Assembly: GCA_036250195.1 (NCBI GenBank)
Contig: JAVHZZ010000006.1
Location: forward strand, 72,406,869-72,470,868
DNA: 64,000 nt
Source: Mixophyes australis
Lineage: Eukaryota > Chordata > Amphibia > Anura > Limnodynastidae
Reading direction: 5' to 3'
The notes below the pieces were generated by a model that saw nothing but the letters and a program-made list of their open reading frames with translations, ran no database searches and was not told where the DNA came from. This document shows, piece after piece, positions 37,215 to 49,269 of this stretch. Position numbers and translations under genes: made by a program. Positions within the stretch are counted from its first letter, which is position 1. Each line of letters opens with the position of its first letter.

Positions 37215-37436
37215 GGGGCATATTCAATTGTTTACTTTTTCCGCCGTGGAAAAAGTAAACAGGTTGTTACGGTAATTCTACTCAGATTTCAGCTCGCAGC
37301 TCCCTGAGCCACGAGCTGAAATCCAGCGAAAAAACTAACGTAATAGCGGTATTTATGCGTACTATTACCGTAATGACGGTAATAGTGCGCGCGACGTGAG
37401 ATTTTTGGCGTTTTCGCCAATAATTGAATATGCCCC
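37215..37436. mobile_element. Multi-hairpin Harbinger-like MITE (222 bp)
   Basis: The ends GGGGCATATTCAATTG and CAATTATTGGCG's partner AATTGAATATGCCCC are inverted. TAA is duplicated at 37212-37214 and 37437-37439. Internal stems: GTTTACTTTTTCC/GGAAAAAGTAAAC, ATTTCAGCTCG/CGAGCTGAAAT, ACTATTACCGT/ACGGTAATAGT and TTGGCG/CGCCAA. Confidence 0.85.
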
Positions 37437-37439
37437 TAA

Positions 37440-37579
37440 GGGTGGAATTCAATTAGGCGCAAAGTGTCTCCAGAACGTCTGTGAGACACTTTTTTGACAG
37501 AAATCTCTGCTCATTCAAGAGAAGATTTCAACCGTAATTGCCAGCAATATATGCGGCCAGATGTCCGCACGCCCTCTAA
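37440..37579. mobile_element. Left part of another foldback element
   Basis: Begins GGGTGGAATTCAATTAGGC and has the hairpins AAGTGTCTC/GAGACACTT and GAAATCTCT/AGAAGATTTC. The right end was not found; the MITE at 37580 interrupts it. Confidence 0.45.
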
Positions 37580-37774
37580 TGGGTAAAGATGCCAAGCTGA
37601 GAGTTTCCGGCGGGTTTGAAAAGTGGAGATGTTACCTATAGCAACCAATCAGATTCTAGCTATCATTTATTTAGTACATTCAACAAAATGATAGCTACAA
37701 TCTGATTGGATGCTATAAGCAACACCTCCACTTTTCAAACCCGTCGGAAACTCTCAGCTTGATACATTTACCCC
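37580..37774. mobile_element. Palindromic MITE, variant of the 175-bp family (195 bp)
   Basis: The arms carry CTGAGAGTTTCCGGCGGGTT and its near-complement, plus the shared ATAGCAACCAATCAGATTCT core. TAA flanks it (37577-37579, 37775-37777). Confidence 0.8.
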
Positions 37775-38029
37775 TAAGAATTACGGTGTTAACAGAACAG
37801 ATATTGTGATGCTTCAAGAACTGCCGAGATACTTGCTAAAGAGGCTTCGATATGGAGTAAAGCCAAGGGGAAGCCTTCACTAGCAAAACGTACCACCAGC
37901 GATAGCGATGTAATTGCTTGCGTTAATCCAGAGGTGGGACCGCCAAGCCTTCACCTGTGGCCCCCAGCCAGCTGCTCCTGTTCTCACTCACTCTCTGCTT
38001 TGCTATATAGAAAATAATTAAATGTGAGT

Positions 38030-38600
38030 ATGTCTGAGGGACATGTGGCGGAGGTCTAAGTGGAATGTGAGGGACATGTGGGGAGGTCTGAGGGGCATGT
38101 GGGAAGCTATAAGTGGAATGTGAGGTGCATGTGGGGGAGGTCTGAGGGGCATGTGGGGAGGTCTAAGTGCGATGTGATGGACATGTGGGGAGGTCTGAGG
38201 GGCATGTGGGGAGGTCTAAGTGGAATGTGAGTGACATGTGGGGGAGGTCTGAGGGGCATGTGGAGAGGTCTAAGTGGAATGTGAGGGATATGTGGGGGAG
38301 GTCTGAGGGGCATGTGGGGAGGTCTAAGTGGAATGTGAGGGACATTTGGGGAGGTCTGAGTGGCATTGGGGAGGTCTAAGTGGAATGTGAGGGGCATTTG
38401 GGGAGGTCTGAGTGGCATTGGGGAGGTCTAAGTGGAATGTGAGGGACATTTGGGGAGGTCTGAGTGGCATTGGGGAGGTCTAAGTGGAATGTGAGGGACA
38501 TTTGGGGAGGTCTGAGTGGAATGTGAGGGACATTTGGGGAGGTCTGAGTGGAATGTGAGGGACATTTGGGGAGGTCTGAGTGGCATTGGGGGGTGAGTTT
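38030..38600. repeat. Degenerate minisatellite, ~26/52-bp units
   Basis: GGGACATGTGGGGAGGTCTG, AGGGGCATGTGGGGAGGTCT and AAGTGGAATGTGAG recur throughout. Units vary more in length than in the 50-bp array. The proline-rich minus frames and their plus-strand partners are artefacts of the repeat. Confidence 0.9.
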
Positions 38601-38619
38601 TGGAATACATATGAGATCC

Positions 38620-40890
38620 TAGGGCATGTGTGGGCATTCTGTGAGAAGCATTGGGCTATTTTGGAGCAAGTGGAAGGTCTGAGTGGTATTTTAGAGCAGG
38701 TGGGAATGTGGGTGCTCTTTGGGATGAGTGATGTGAGGCTTTTTATTTATTTTTTTCAAATTAAGGGTAATGTTCCTCCCATTTGGTGGTTGGAGGGTCA
38801 CAGTCTGCCCTTCACTGCGTTAACCCCTTAGATGTATAGGGCGATGCAATAATGCTTACTGTCCGCAATAGTACACTTCACTTTTCCATAAAGACACCCC
38901 ATGGTGTGGAATATGATAATAACAAGAAATACAATAAAACAGATACAGAACAGATTTTAAGCAGCAAAAATGCCTTAAGAAACCAGTGTGAGTGCCAGCA
39001 ATGATGACACCACTTGTGGATTTATTATAAACAGCACTATGGGCCAAGCAAATTACTGCCAAAATCCCTCAGGTGTATGCAGCCCTTTTTCCAATACACT
39101 GTACTAGCACATAAGATTGGCCACAGTGTAAGTAATGGAGGAAGTAAATGACAATAAATGCGATAATTTATTTCTTACTTTTTTATTTTAACTAATTATG
39201 TCTCTGTCTGTCTGTATTATCCAGTATTGTTTTATTACTGTGTTTGTTCTCAATGGTAAAGCGATCCGGGATTTGCTGCTGCTGATGAAATAAAAATAAC
39301 ATGGGGGGTACTGAGTATAACAAACAGCAATCGGATTATAATCATAATGATAATATAAAGGAGTGACAAAGTAAGAGAACGTTTTCAGGATGACCATCAG
39401 ATGTCTCTGCATAGATTGTGAATGCTATAGGGTCGCTGCACATAAGAGCAGCTGAGGATATTCCAAACCAGTAACCAGGGACTTTGTTGTTCAGTAATGG
39501 TCTCTGCATGTCTGGTTATCGGTGTTGGGTTTGCGGTTAATGGGCAGTCTGCCCAACGCTAATTTGTGGAATTGAGTCGGTGAGTGGATTGTAAGTAACA
39601 CGATTTACTGGTATTTCTATAAAAATAAAATTCAGATTCATATATATGTTTCATTAGAGATGTTTGGGAATGAGTGCAGTCCTGCACTTTTAAGACAATT
39701 TATTGAATAACCTGTATGTTATACCCATTCCCAGCAGATTCCCACCTATGATTATTGCATTAACTGCAGTTTTTTAAGTCACTGAGATCTGACTACATCT
39801 TGTCTATCCTACTGCTCACTATCATCTGACATTTTTTTTTTATTGTATTTATTTTCATTTTAGCCCCACACCCTAATTTATTCTACCTATTTCTTTACAT
39901 CTTTTTGCTCCCTGGGTGTTTTCATAAAAGACACTTCTGTGTTTTCATAAAAGACACTTCTGAGACATGGCACCTTAGAAGTCTTAAAGGCTTATTTATT
40001 AACATAAATCCAATAACACAAGCGTCATATAATCAATAGTATGCAACAGGTATTGGATTTTACTGGTTCTATTTGCACCTTAGTTCCAAGCGAGAGTAAT
40101 TACATATTGTTGTTTTGATACGCTCCACATAGAATCCCACATCACAAGAGGAAAAATATACACTTTTTAGATACCAGCGTCTACTTTACACTCACTAGCT
40201 GCATGGCTGACACTTGTAATAGGTCTGTCTGTGGTCAGAAATAAGTAAGGGACAGCCAGAGAGCTGGACATAGGACAGAGCTGCAATGGACAATTGCCCA
40301 ATCTGGGCAGTTCATTTACTAGGGGAATGTATTTTATTAAAGTCTCAGCTGCAGTCAATAATTACAGTGTTCAATGTAGGCAGCTTGCATATTCTTGTGG
40401 CATGTTAAACTGATATAGTCGGTGTGTTTTATAAATAGTTCATATAAGCGATTTCCTTTAATGACAATTTACAGTCAAGCAAACTGGCTGTCCCGTTTTC
40501 AGTGGCTATTAACAAGAAAAAATACTCCAAAACCAAAAAGTGGCAATAGAAAACACATTATTAAAAAAATCAGCACGACTATCTTTTGGGGTTGGACGTA
40601 AGTAACACACCAGCTTTGAAAGCAAGATGCAATGATCTCAGAAATAAAATTCATAGCAGAGCAAAAGAAAAACTTGCAGAAAGTTTAGAAATTTTTACCC
40701 TTTGCTAACATTCAACATCAGTACCACAGAAGTGGGGCAGTATATCTTAAGGAAAAGTCATATTTTGAATGTGTTGTATTTGGAAAATATGGTAACCACA
40801 ATTTGCGACTGCCTTATTTAGCAATCTTTTTTATGTGCTTAACCTCTCCCACTTATAGTACGTCACTCATTTTCAGAGAGGTCCCTTATG
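38620..40890. other. Unassigned sequence
   Basis: About 2.3 kb without a recognised gene or interspersed repeat. TTTTCATAAAAGACACTTCT is locally duplicated at about 39920-39961. Confidence 0.4.
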
Positions 40891-40898
40891 GTCTACAC

Positions 40899-41047
40899 CA
40901 GGCCTGTCCAACCTGCGGCCCTCCAGGTGTTGTGAAACTACAAACCTCAGCATGCTTTGCCAGTAGACAACCTGTTGATAGCTGGAAGGGCATGCTGGGA
41001 CTTGTAGTTTCACAAACATCTGGAGGGCCGCAGGTTGGACAGGCCTG
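40899..41047. mobile_element. hAT-type palindromic MITE (149 bp)
   Basis: The ends CAGGCCTGTCCAACCTGCGG and its complement, and an internal ACTACAAACCTCAGCATGC/GCATGCTGGGACTTGTAGT stem, make it nearly fully palindromic. GTCTACAC is duplicated exactly at 40891-40898 and 41048-41055. A second copy lies at 58493. Confidence 0.92.
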
Positions 41048-41218
41048 GTCTACACAATGGAATCAAAACAAACCTAGCTGCCCCATAAAAGCAGATGGTT
41101 AGCCTTAGTGTGAAGAAGGACAAAGTGGGTATGCTAAGAGCGATCAGTAAATAGATAGAAGTGAAAAGGGCTCCAACAGAGACCATAAACAGCATGTGTG
41201 TATTGAGAACAACATTAT

Positions 41219-41393
41219 GGGGTATATTTACTAAAGTGCGGGTTTGGAGAAGTTGAGATGTTGCCTATAGCAACCAATCAGATTATAGCTGTCATTTATT
41301 TAGTGCATTCCACAAAATGACAGCTAGAATCTAATTGGTTGCTATAGGCAACATCTCCACTTTTTCAAACCCGCAGTTTGGTAAATCTAGCCC
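41219..41393. mobile_element. Palindromic MITE, PIF/Harbinger-like (175 bp)
   Basis: Same family and length as 2571. TAT flanks it (41216-41218, 41394-41396). Confidence 0.8.
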
Positions 41394-41396
41394 TAT

Positions 41397-42650
41397 GTAT
41401 GACTGCTGGATTCATGGTTACTAGTCAAAACCTATGTGCGTTGTGCCACAAAAAAGCTCTGTGGGTCTTTATGTTTGTTGTTTGACACCTGTAGGATTAA
41501 GCCTGATTCATAAACACTGTTCTCAGTACACTATTACTATCATCTTATAATTTTTATCCACAATGTGATAAGCAGTCTCCTCTTATGTCAGATGCTGAAA
41601 AATGTACAGTTAGAATAAACAGACTGTTCCCCTTTGCTAGCTTTATCCTGGATATCTCAAGTGCGGTTGGTACATCATGTTGTTTAGAGTAAAGGTCATT
41701 GTGGCCTCTGGGTCCATAGGACAAACAGCTGTAAAAAAAAAAAAATATGTTTTCCAAAGATATGCTTCTTGCTACTAACAAATTGAGCCCATGAGTTATT
41801 GTTTGTTAATGTAAGCAGCAGTAAATATTTAGGCTGGCACGGCCCTTTCCCTTGTGCCCATGCCAGCATGCTGATGATTGGGTTTTTAGAAGCTAACTCT
41901 GGCCCCATGCCCTTGCTCTACTCCAGCACTCCATCCAGACCTCATTTTTTATTTGTAGACTTAAGTGTTGCAAAATCAGAATTGATAGTTTTAGGAATCT
42001 TTCAGGAAAACATCCAACCGTGCATCACACAGACAGAACCGCCTGGGGGTCAACATGTACAGGACTAATGTTCCCTTATACCAGTCCAAGAGATGTCTGA
42101 CTCATTTTTCTACCCCTGGGGTCACGCCCAGAGACAGGAGCATGTTATACCTGTAAACAGAACCTGACTTGGTGTAGATTGAGAAGTGATAAGAACGACA
42201 GGAGTCACCTTGTAGTTACAACATTTCAGAGGTGAGATAATGAACTGTCTGGCTGAAAGTACAAGTACCAGGGGACACGAAGCATAAAAGCTGCCATATG
42301 TCGTGTTCTCATAAAGCCAGCACTGTAATCATAAGGGTATTCCAGCAATCATAGATCCAGACTAGGGTTTTCCACCCATCATGTTCGGAATCCTGTTAAT
42401 CCAAAGGAAATCAGAAATAGCCTAACAGACTAACTTGCCCTAAGGGCGGGAACACACTGGCAGCTCCACTACTCTCTTCAACACACACTATCATCATCTA
42501 TGCTAATTAATTACAGTAGCCTTTTTATTTTTAGCAAACCAGATGCCTAGTCCCTTTCCTGTAATCTGTCTGCCAATATCAGCTCTTGTGACAGTGGATT
42601 CCATAATGTTACAGCTCACACACTATAAAGAATCTTTTCTGCAGCTAGAC
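41397..42650. other. Unassigned sequence
   Basis: About 1.25 kb with no recognised gene or repeat. A 14-A run lies near 41731. Confidence 0.4.
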
Positions 42651-42653
42651 TTA

Positions 42654-42830
42654 GGGCTAGATTTACTAAACTGCGGGTTTGAAAAAGTGGAGATGTTGCC
42701 TATAGCAACCAATCAGATTCTAGTTATCATTTATTTAACACATTCTGCAAAATGACAGCTAGCATCTGATTGGTTGCTATAGGCAACATCTCCACTTTTT
42801 CAAACCCACAGTTTAGTAAAGATCTAGCCC
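42654..42830. mobile_element. Palindromic MITE, PIF/Harbinger-like (177 bp)
   Basis: Same family as 2571. TTA, the canonical PIF/Harbinger target, is duplicated at 42651-42653 and 42831-42833. Confidence 0.85.
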
Positions 42831-42833
42831 TTA

Positions 42834-43216
42834 GAATCTAATCTATCTACAGCGTTTACCATTTCCAACTCTCGTGGCAATTGATCCGATAGCGGTACTA
42901 TAAGGTCCACTCTCTTTTGCAGCTAGAGATTAAGTATACGTGAAGATGGCCTTTTGTCCGATACTCTCCTAAATGGTGTTCTCCATTCTATTGAATGAGA
43001 TAATAAACAACCCATCTCCTCCAAACAGCTATTTTTTTAATTATTTTTTATTAAGAAATTGCCAGGAACAAGCATTTAAAATGTTCATTGCCTCATTTTC
43101 TATGCTCCTGGACACAAAAAACACATTTATGAGGAAAAAAAGAGAGAAAAAAACCTTCAGTATGAACTAAACTGGAGACTAGAGGCCTGATTTTTTAAGT
43201 AAAGCAAATGCCGATT
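42834..43216. other. Unassigned sequence
   Basis: No gene or repeat is recognised. Confidence 0.4.
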
Positions 43217-44190
43217 GTGACAGGATGGACCGCCTATGCCACCCTGTCTGTTGTTGCTGGGAACCAGCTGGGCTTACTTTGCCACCGTTCCCTTTCGTTA
43301 TACCAAATGCGCCGTCTTGCAGCACTAGGAGGGGCTTATAATGCTGCCACCACTGGACTCCTTTATGGCGCTCAGAACCACGTTCCTTCTGGGTAACTGT
43401 CACTGCTAGTGTACTCCTGTACTGGTACACTTGGGTTGGTAACTCCGGACCTCTTACTATGGATCCGGGTTGCTGTGGATGGATCCTCCCTGGCCTATCA
43501 CACTGACCAGAGCTGCAGGTAGCAGGCAGAGCGGTGGTACTGGAAAAGCTTGGGTCCAAACCTCAGAATCAGCCGGAGAACGGATTAGATTTAGGGTCTA
43601 ATCTGCAGGTCACAGGATTACAGCAATATTGAAGAAGTTGTCAAGCAGGTCTTTGAAGCAGAGTGATGTTTTATTGCTCAAGTACAGCAAGGACAGTCCC
43701 ACTGATTTAAGGTATCAGTGGTCAGGTCAGATGGAACATCAGAATGATACATTTCAGTGTACAAGTCAGTGCATTTATACCTTTCAGACACATGTTATTT
43801 TTAGCATCAGGATATACTCTATTTACACAAACATAGATTTACTTGCAATGCAAAGACACTAATATTTATACTTAGCTATGAAATTCTTAAAACCCTTGCT
43901 GTGATTTCCTGGATCTTATTTCAGAAGCAGGAGACCCACTAAGAAGTCAAAAAGTCTGGCTGGCATGAATACTTCAGACAGTCGCCGAATACCCATTCCC
44001 ACAGAACAACAAAAAAAACCAAAACAAGCTACTTAACCACATCACAATACACCAAAGGCTTGGTAAACACAGGCTCATTGTATCAGATATATACATCAGA
44101 AATATGTATATGTATACATCATATATATCCTATAGCAAGGTTAAACAAGAAGCAAATTTCTTCCCCTGGTCTCAGAAATAACGATTTTCT
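43217..44190 (+). mobile_element. Possible LTR fragment
   Basis: Starts TGTGACAGGATGGACCGCCT, a start typical of LTRs, and includes GTTTTATTGCTCAAGTACAG. Neither a right end nor a target duplication was found. No gag or pol frame is present. The identification is tentative. Confidence 0.35.
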
Positions 44191-44590
44191 AACTCACAAT
44201 ATCAAAAAATAAGTGCACGTGCAATTACATAAATAAGTGCCCTGCGCTATTTGCTTTAAATAAATTTTTACAAAAATTATTTAATAGTGATCCAGTTACA
44301 CCGATATTTCCGGAAAAAATCGTTTTGTGCAGGCCCAGAACCAAATCATACGGCAGTGAACGCCACAACATCCAATTCATCTTCCAGCATAAAGGACCCT
44401 TACTACAGCCTACAATTTCAGAGGAAAAACAGTGAGAGGAATGGACGTATGTATGCAGACAATGATCAGTAAGGGCGCGCCAAGCTCGAGCGCACACAAC
44501 AACGTCCGAATTAAGCTTTGGGCATCTCATAGGTATGTGTTTTTCTGTTGTATCACTTGCACCAGTTACAGGTCTGGTGTAAGTGCAGAT

Positions 44591-45629
44591 TACCAGTGAT
44601 AACGATGGACAAATGTATTTGGCCACACCTGTTAATTATTGATTTGAGGTGTTTCAATCAGACCCGTTGCCAGAGGTGTATAAAATCAAGCACCTAGCCA
44701 TGCAGTCTCCATTTGCAAACAAAATGGGTTGTTCTGAAGAGCTCAGTGATTTTAAGAGTAGTACTGTGATAGGATGCCACCTTTGCAATAAGATGGTTCG
44801 TTAAATTTCATCCCTCCTGGATATTCCACAGGCAACTGTAAGTGATATTATTAGAAAGTGGAAGTGTTTCGAACAAAAGCAACTCAGCCACGAAGCAGAA
44901 GACCACGTAAATTCACAGAGTGGGGCCATCGACGTCTAAGACGCATGGTGCGTAAAAGTCGCCAACGCTCTACTGATTCCACGCTTCTCTGTTTGAGAGT
45001 CAGATGGGTGAGTTTGGGGGATGCCGGGAGAATGTTACCTGTCTGACTGCATTATGCCATCTGTGAAGTTTGGTGGAGGAGGGATAATGGTATGGGGCTG
45101 TTTTTCAGGATTTGGGCTAGGCCCCTTATATCCAGTAAAAGTAAAGGGCAATCTTTATGCTTCAGCATACCAAGTCATTTTGGACAATGCTATGCTTCCA
45201 ACTTTGTGGTGACAGTTTGGGGAAGGCCCTTTTCTATTCCAACATGACTGTGCCCCAGTGCACAAAGCAAGGACTACAAAGACATGGTCTGATGAGTTTG
45301 GTGTGGAAGAACTTGACTGGCCCGCACAGAGCCCTGACCTCAACCCCATCGAACACCTTTGGGATGAACTAGAATGAAGATTGCGCGCCAGGACTTCTCG
45401 TCCAACATCATTGCCTGACCTCATAAATGCTCTAAAGAATAAGTGGGCACAAATTCCCACAGAAACACTCCAGCATCTTGTGGAAAGCCTTCCAAGAAGA
45501 GTGGACGCTGTTATCGCTGCAAAAGGGGGACCATCTCCATATTAAAGTATATGTATTTGAATAAAATGTCATTACAGTCCCTGTTGGTGTAATGGTCAAG
45601 CATCTGAATACATTTGTCCATATAGTGTA
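44591..45629 (+). mobile_element. Tc1/mariner transposon, internally deleted
   Basis: The inverted ends share ATGGACAAATGTATT (44605-44619 and, reversed, 45607-45621), with TA at both outer edges. At about 1.04 kb it is shorter than typical 1.3-1.6-kb Tc1 elements. It holds a broken transposase. Confidence 0.85.
44724..45545 (+). pseudogene. Tc1 transposase pseudogene
   Basis: The N-terminal part has an HTH-like region, SLLDIPQATVSDIIRKWK, followed by RPRKFTEWGHRRLRRMVRKS. The C-terminal part has [31 protein letters not shown] with the second catalytic aspartate, and DWPAQSPDLNPIEHLWDELE with the catalytic glutamate. The block expected to hold the first catalytic aspartate is missing between about 45000 and 45030. 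A stop (TGA, probably from CGA) follows DELE, another stop is near 44805, and frames shift. It cannot make an active enzyme. Confidence 0.85.
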
Positions 45630-45631
45630 CA

Positions 45632-47245
45632 TGGGTTCGTAATCAGGAGCAAATGGAAAAATGCTTTTTCTGTACAGTAGACAGTAATAACATAACAAGG
45701 GACATTAGTTGTTTTTTTCTGTGCGTTCTTTTGGGACTTTATATTCCACATATGTATTGAACGTATCCTGCGGCCTATTGTCTATTAGAGTAGAGTGCAC
45801 CTACACCCATATTCAAAAACACCTGTATCTGCAGATCCACTCCTAGTTGAATACGGACGTGCATGTGCCTAATTTATGTGAACAACAAAACAAAGCGCAA
45901 TTTACATTAGTTCTGCGTGCCTATATGAATCAGGCCATTGAATGCAAAATATCTTTTCTTTCAACATAATGGGTGACCTTGTGTCCTCTGCTGAGACATG
46001 ATCCTGAACAGGTTGCCAGAGTTTTCTGTATGTTCCATGAATGTATTTGTACACAGTGATCAACCCCCCCCCCCCCCCTCCCCGCCCCGCTTAAACTTCT
46101 TCTATGTACTGTAAATAAATCTAGCTTTGACATTATCCACATATCGGAGATCTTCCATACATCTTATTCATTTAGTCACTCTTCTCTGAACTCTCTCTGG
46201 GTTCAGTACATACTTTTCTGCAAACTGGTGAAAAAATTGTGCAGCATATACAAGGTGAGGCCACAGCAGTGCTTAACAAGTGGTGAAATGATCATTTCCT
46301 CTCTTAAAACTACGCCCCTTTTATCACAGAGGCACGTCGAAGAAACAGCAAACTTAAGATGGTTAAAGAGAAACCGCACAATTGTTGTGTTAGTTAGGCT
46401 GTAGACTAAAGCCGATCTCTCAGAGTAAGTATTAGTTAAGAGAGGAAGAAATAAGTGATAAAATTGCCTTTTATTTGTACAAAAAAAGTAAAATAACCCA
46501 GGTTTTTGAGGCAGTGTGAATGGGGTATTACTAGCACCTCCATTGTGCTGGTCACACCCACACATCACTGGCCACACCCACACATCACTGGCCACACCTC
46601 CAGTAGGACAGCACTTCTCACAACAGACCCTTGATCATTTTCAGCCCCAGGACCATGTGGCCCTTAATCCCAGCTAAGGAGGTGGCACAGCCTCAGTCAT
46701 ACAGTCATGTGGTTTGGTTATTGACACCAGCTTGTGTATAGACAAATGGGGAAAACGTTTGTTGAATATTAGAAATACAACAGGATAAATTCCTTCTGGC
46801 CATAGCAGATAAGTAGCAGAGGTTGAATTTCATATTAGAGAACAATGAAATAGAACATGCAAGTAGCTTCACATAAAAGATAACATTCAGAATTATGAGT
46901 GGAATTGTTTGCTGAGTTTTAACATCTGAAAGAAGATTTTCATCATAGAGGGAAGACCTTTTTTTTATTATGAGCAATAGACTTTCTGTCAGTAAAACCA
47001 TAAACGGACGTTGCAGTCACCCAACATGATTGCTTTTTTTTTTTTTTTTTTTTTTTAAAAATACTTTTTAAAATATTTTTCACAAGTTATTAGACAAAGT
47101 ACACACATTGTTTTGGGTCCATATAGAATTATCACATGGCATTAATTGAAAAATAAAAGAAGGACATATCAATTTAAATAATATTAACAGAATGGTACAT
47201 TGTTAACATCCTAACTTGTTCAAGTTTTTGTGTGTGATTCAGGAG
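45632..47245. other. Unassigned sequence with homopolymer runs
   Basis: No gene is recognised. It has a poly-C run (about 46065-46079), a T run (about 47032-47056), and a short GGCCACACCCACACATCACT repeat near 46550-46600. Confidence 0.45.
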
Positions 47246-47250
47246 ACTAA

Positions 47251-47891
47251 GGGGCACATTTATCATTAATCGGCAAAAGTGAGAAATAGTTATCAATCCT
47301 TATCGCAAGGATAAGGATTGAACTATTTCTCAGATTTATTAAAAAGGGAACACAGAAACAGCAGTTCCGAAAAACTGCTGTTTCTGTGATAGAAAAAATC
47401 CCACTTACCCCCCTCTTCGGATGCGCTGTCTCGGGATCTCCTCTTCGTTCCTCTTCTTCCTTCAATTGCGCATGTGCAGTGCACATGCACATGCGCACAA
47501 AGTCCCCACTCTGTCTCTGCAACTATCGTTGCAGAGATAGCGCGCTGAGTGACAGGGAGGGATCATGTGATCCCTCCACACATGCGCTGTCCAGCTCTGC
47601 TCTTCGGAGCAGAGCTGACAGCAGTGGATTTCTTCAATTCTGATAATGTACGCCAGCTTTAGACAAGTTCCCGAAAAAAATAATTTTTCGGGACTTGTTA
47701 GTTTGCGGCCAGAGCAGTCACCATTTTGTTGAATGGTGACTGCTCGCAAAAACGATCAGGAGTGCAAAGCAGCAGATATCCATGATATCTGCTGCGATGC
47801 ACCTTTAATAAATTTGCAGAGGGCACATCGGGACTTTAATTCCACGGTAAGTACACAATAGTGCACTACCGTGATTTGTTAAATATGCCCC
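47251..47891. mobile_element. Ten-hairpin non-autonomous element (641 bp)
   Basis: The ends GGGGCACATTTATCA and TAAATATGCCCC are inverted. TAA precedes and CAA follows, a possible 3-bp duplication. Ten separate inverted repeats fill the interior: 47281-47331, 47351-47388, 47468-47496, 47514-47537, 47556-47577, 47592-47617, 47664-47697, 47712-47745, 47769-47795 and 47843-47873. Most stems are perfect, 10 to 16 bp. No coding is seen. The design resembles 37215-37436 on a larger scale. Confidence 0.8.
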
Positions 47892-47894
47892 CAA

Positions 47895-48278
47895 AAGTCA
47901 CCAATGTAGTTTAGCGTTTACTTCTAACGTGTCTAGAGAATGCTAACATGATTGTTAAGATAGGACAATAACGTGCAGTGAGGGCCTTTCACAGTATAGT
48001 AACTTTTACATTTATCTGTGAATGCTATAAGACGCAGTTTCATATTGTATTGACTTACAATTTAGTGGCTCTTTAAAAAAATACATTACCCAATACAGCA
48101 GTTACATCTCAATAATTATTATATTGGAAAATAATTTACCCAGTAAAATAAGGATGACATGAGGGAAAACTTGTTACACAGCACCATCTGCTGGTAGCAT
48201 GAAGACATTTTTACACAATCAAGGCTGAATACATTTTTTAAATAGTTTGTATGAAATATTCATTCATATTTTTAAGAG

Positions 48279-48280
<2 letters not shown>
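47895..48280. other. Unassigned sequence
   Basis: No gene or repeat is recognised. Confidence 0.4.

Positions 48281-48282
<2 letters not shown>

Positions 48283-48321
<39 letters not shown>
48283..48321. repeat. (TA)n microsatellite
   Basis: About 19 TA units. Another AT run lies at 49127-49149. Confidence 0.95.
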
Positions 48322-48324
<3 letters not shown>

Positions 48325-48325
<1 letters not shown>

Positions 48326-49126
48326 GACAGCTGTTATCCGAAGCTCTGCCTGCAATTTCAGTACCGAGTCTGGAACAGCGCCCGTCCCTCTACTATTACC
48401 TTTAAGCCACATGCGCATGCGCCACTGGATGTTAGCCGCGGCCGCGACTACACCATTGTTTGGAGGCCCCAGCTACCGTCGGCATCCGGAGATCATCTCG
48501 GGAGGACGTAGCAGCAATTTAACCCCATAGGGGTAAGTGACATTTATCCACACTTCTTGAAGCAGACTGCATTCCCATTATATTGCTTGCTACATCGATG
48601 CATATTGGGAGTATCACAACTCTGCTGCAGCTCTAGGACAATCGAGCCAACCCTCATTTACTATGATGTGCCGAATTACACTCCATTTATCCGGTTTCTG
48701 ATGGGAAACAGGGCCAGTTTGTCTTTCTAGAGACTGTGAACTTATTAACCTTTTATATTGACCTTGGATATTGGGACTCACTTTACCTAATCAGCTACCT
48801 GGGACATTTTGTGTCCAATTATATAGGACTATTGCTGATTATATAGGTTTGAGCCGTGTGACGATTATGTCTCTATATGCCTGTTTTTTATGACATGTTT
48901 GTTTATACAGGTTGCAATCTTACATTGTATGTAACCAATACAGTTTATGTCATTATTAAATTGAGTTTAACTCACTTAATACATATTTGTGCGCTAGGGG
49001 AAACCTCTCTCTTTCAATGTACCAATTTGTTTAAGGGCTGGAACTATCCTTATCTCATCTTTTTTCCCCCAAGCAGCCTTCTGTTCTCTTACATTACCAG
49101 GGAGCGCTCACCAAAACCCCTATCTT
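48325..49126 (+). repeat. Unclassified repeat-like block, CpG-rich at its start
   Basis: CpG-rich text (ACATGCGCATGCGCCACTGG, GTTAGCCGCGGCCGCGACTA) is followed by AT-rich sequence ending near GGGAGCGCTCACC. It resembles 14600-15110 in layout. No intact ORF. Confidence 0.35.
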
Positions 49127-49269
49127 CATATATATATATATATATATATTAATATTAATAATTTCCTTACGAACTATGCATATAAATGACTATTGCCCAA
49201 CTGGGTATATTTCCCATCATGTCAATGCCTCAAACTAGACCTTTATTTAGCGCTTCACAGAGAATGTTT

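Noticed and set aside
38107..38637. Proline-rich repetitive proteins (minus) and their plus-strand partners
   Set aside because: They come from the degenerate minisatellite, which stays open in several frames because its units lack stops.
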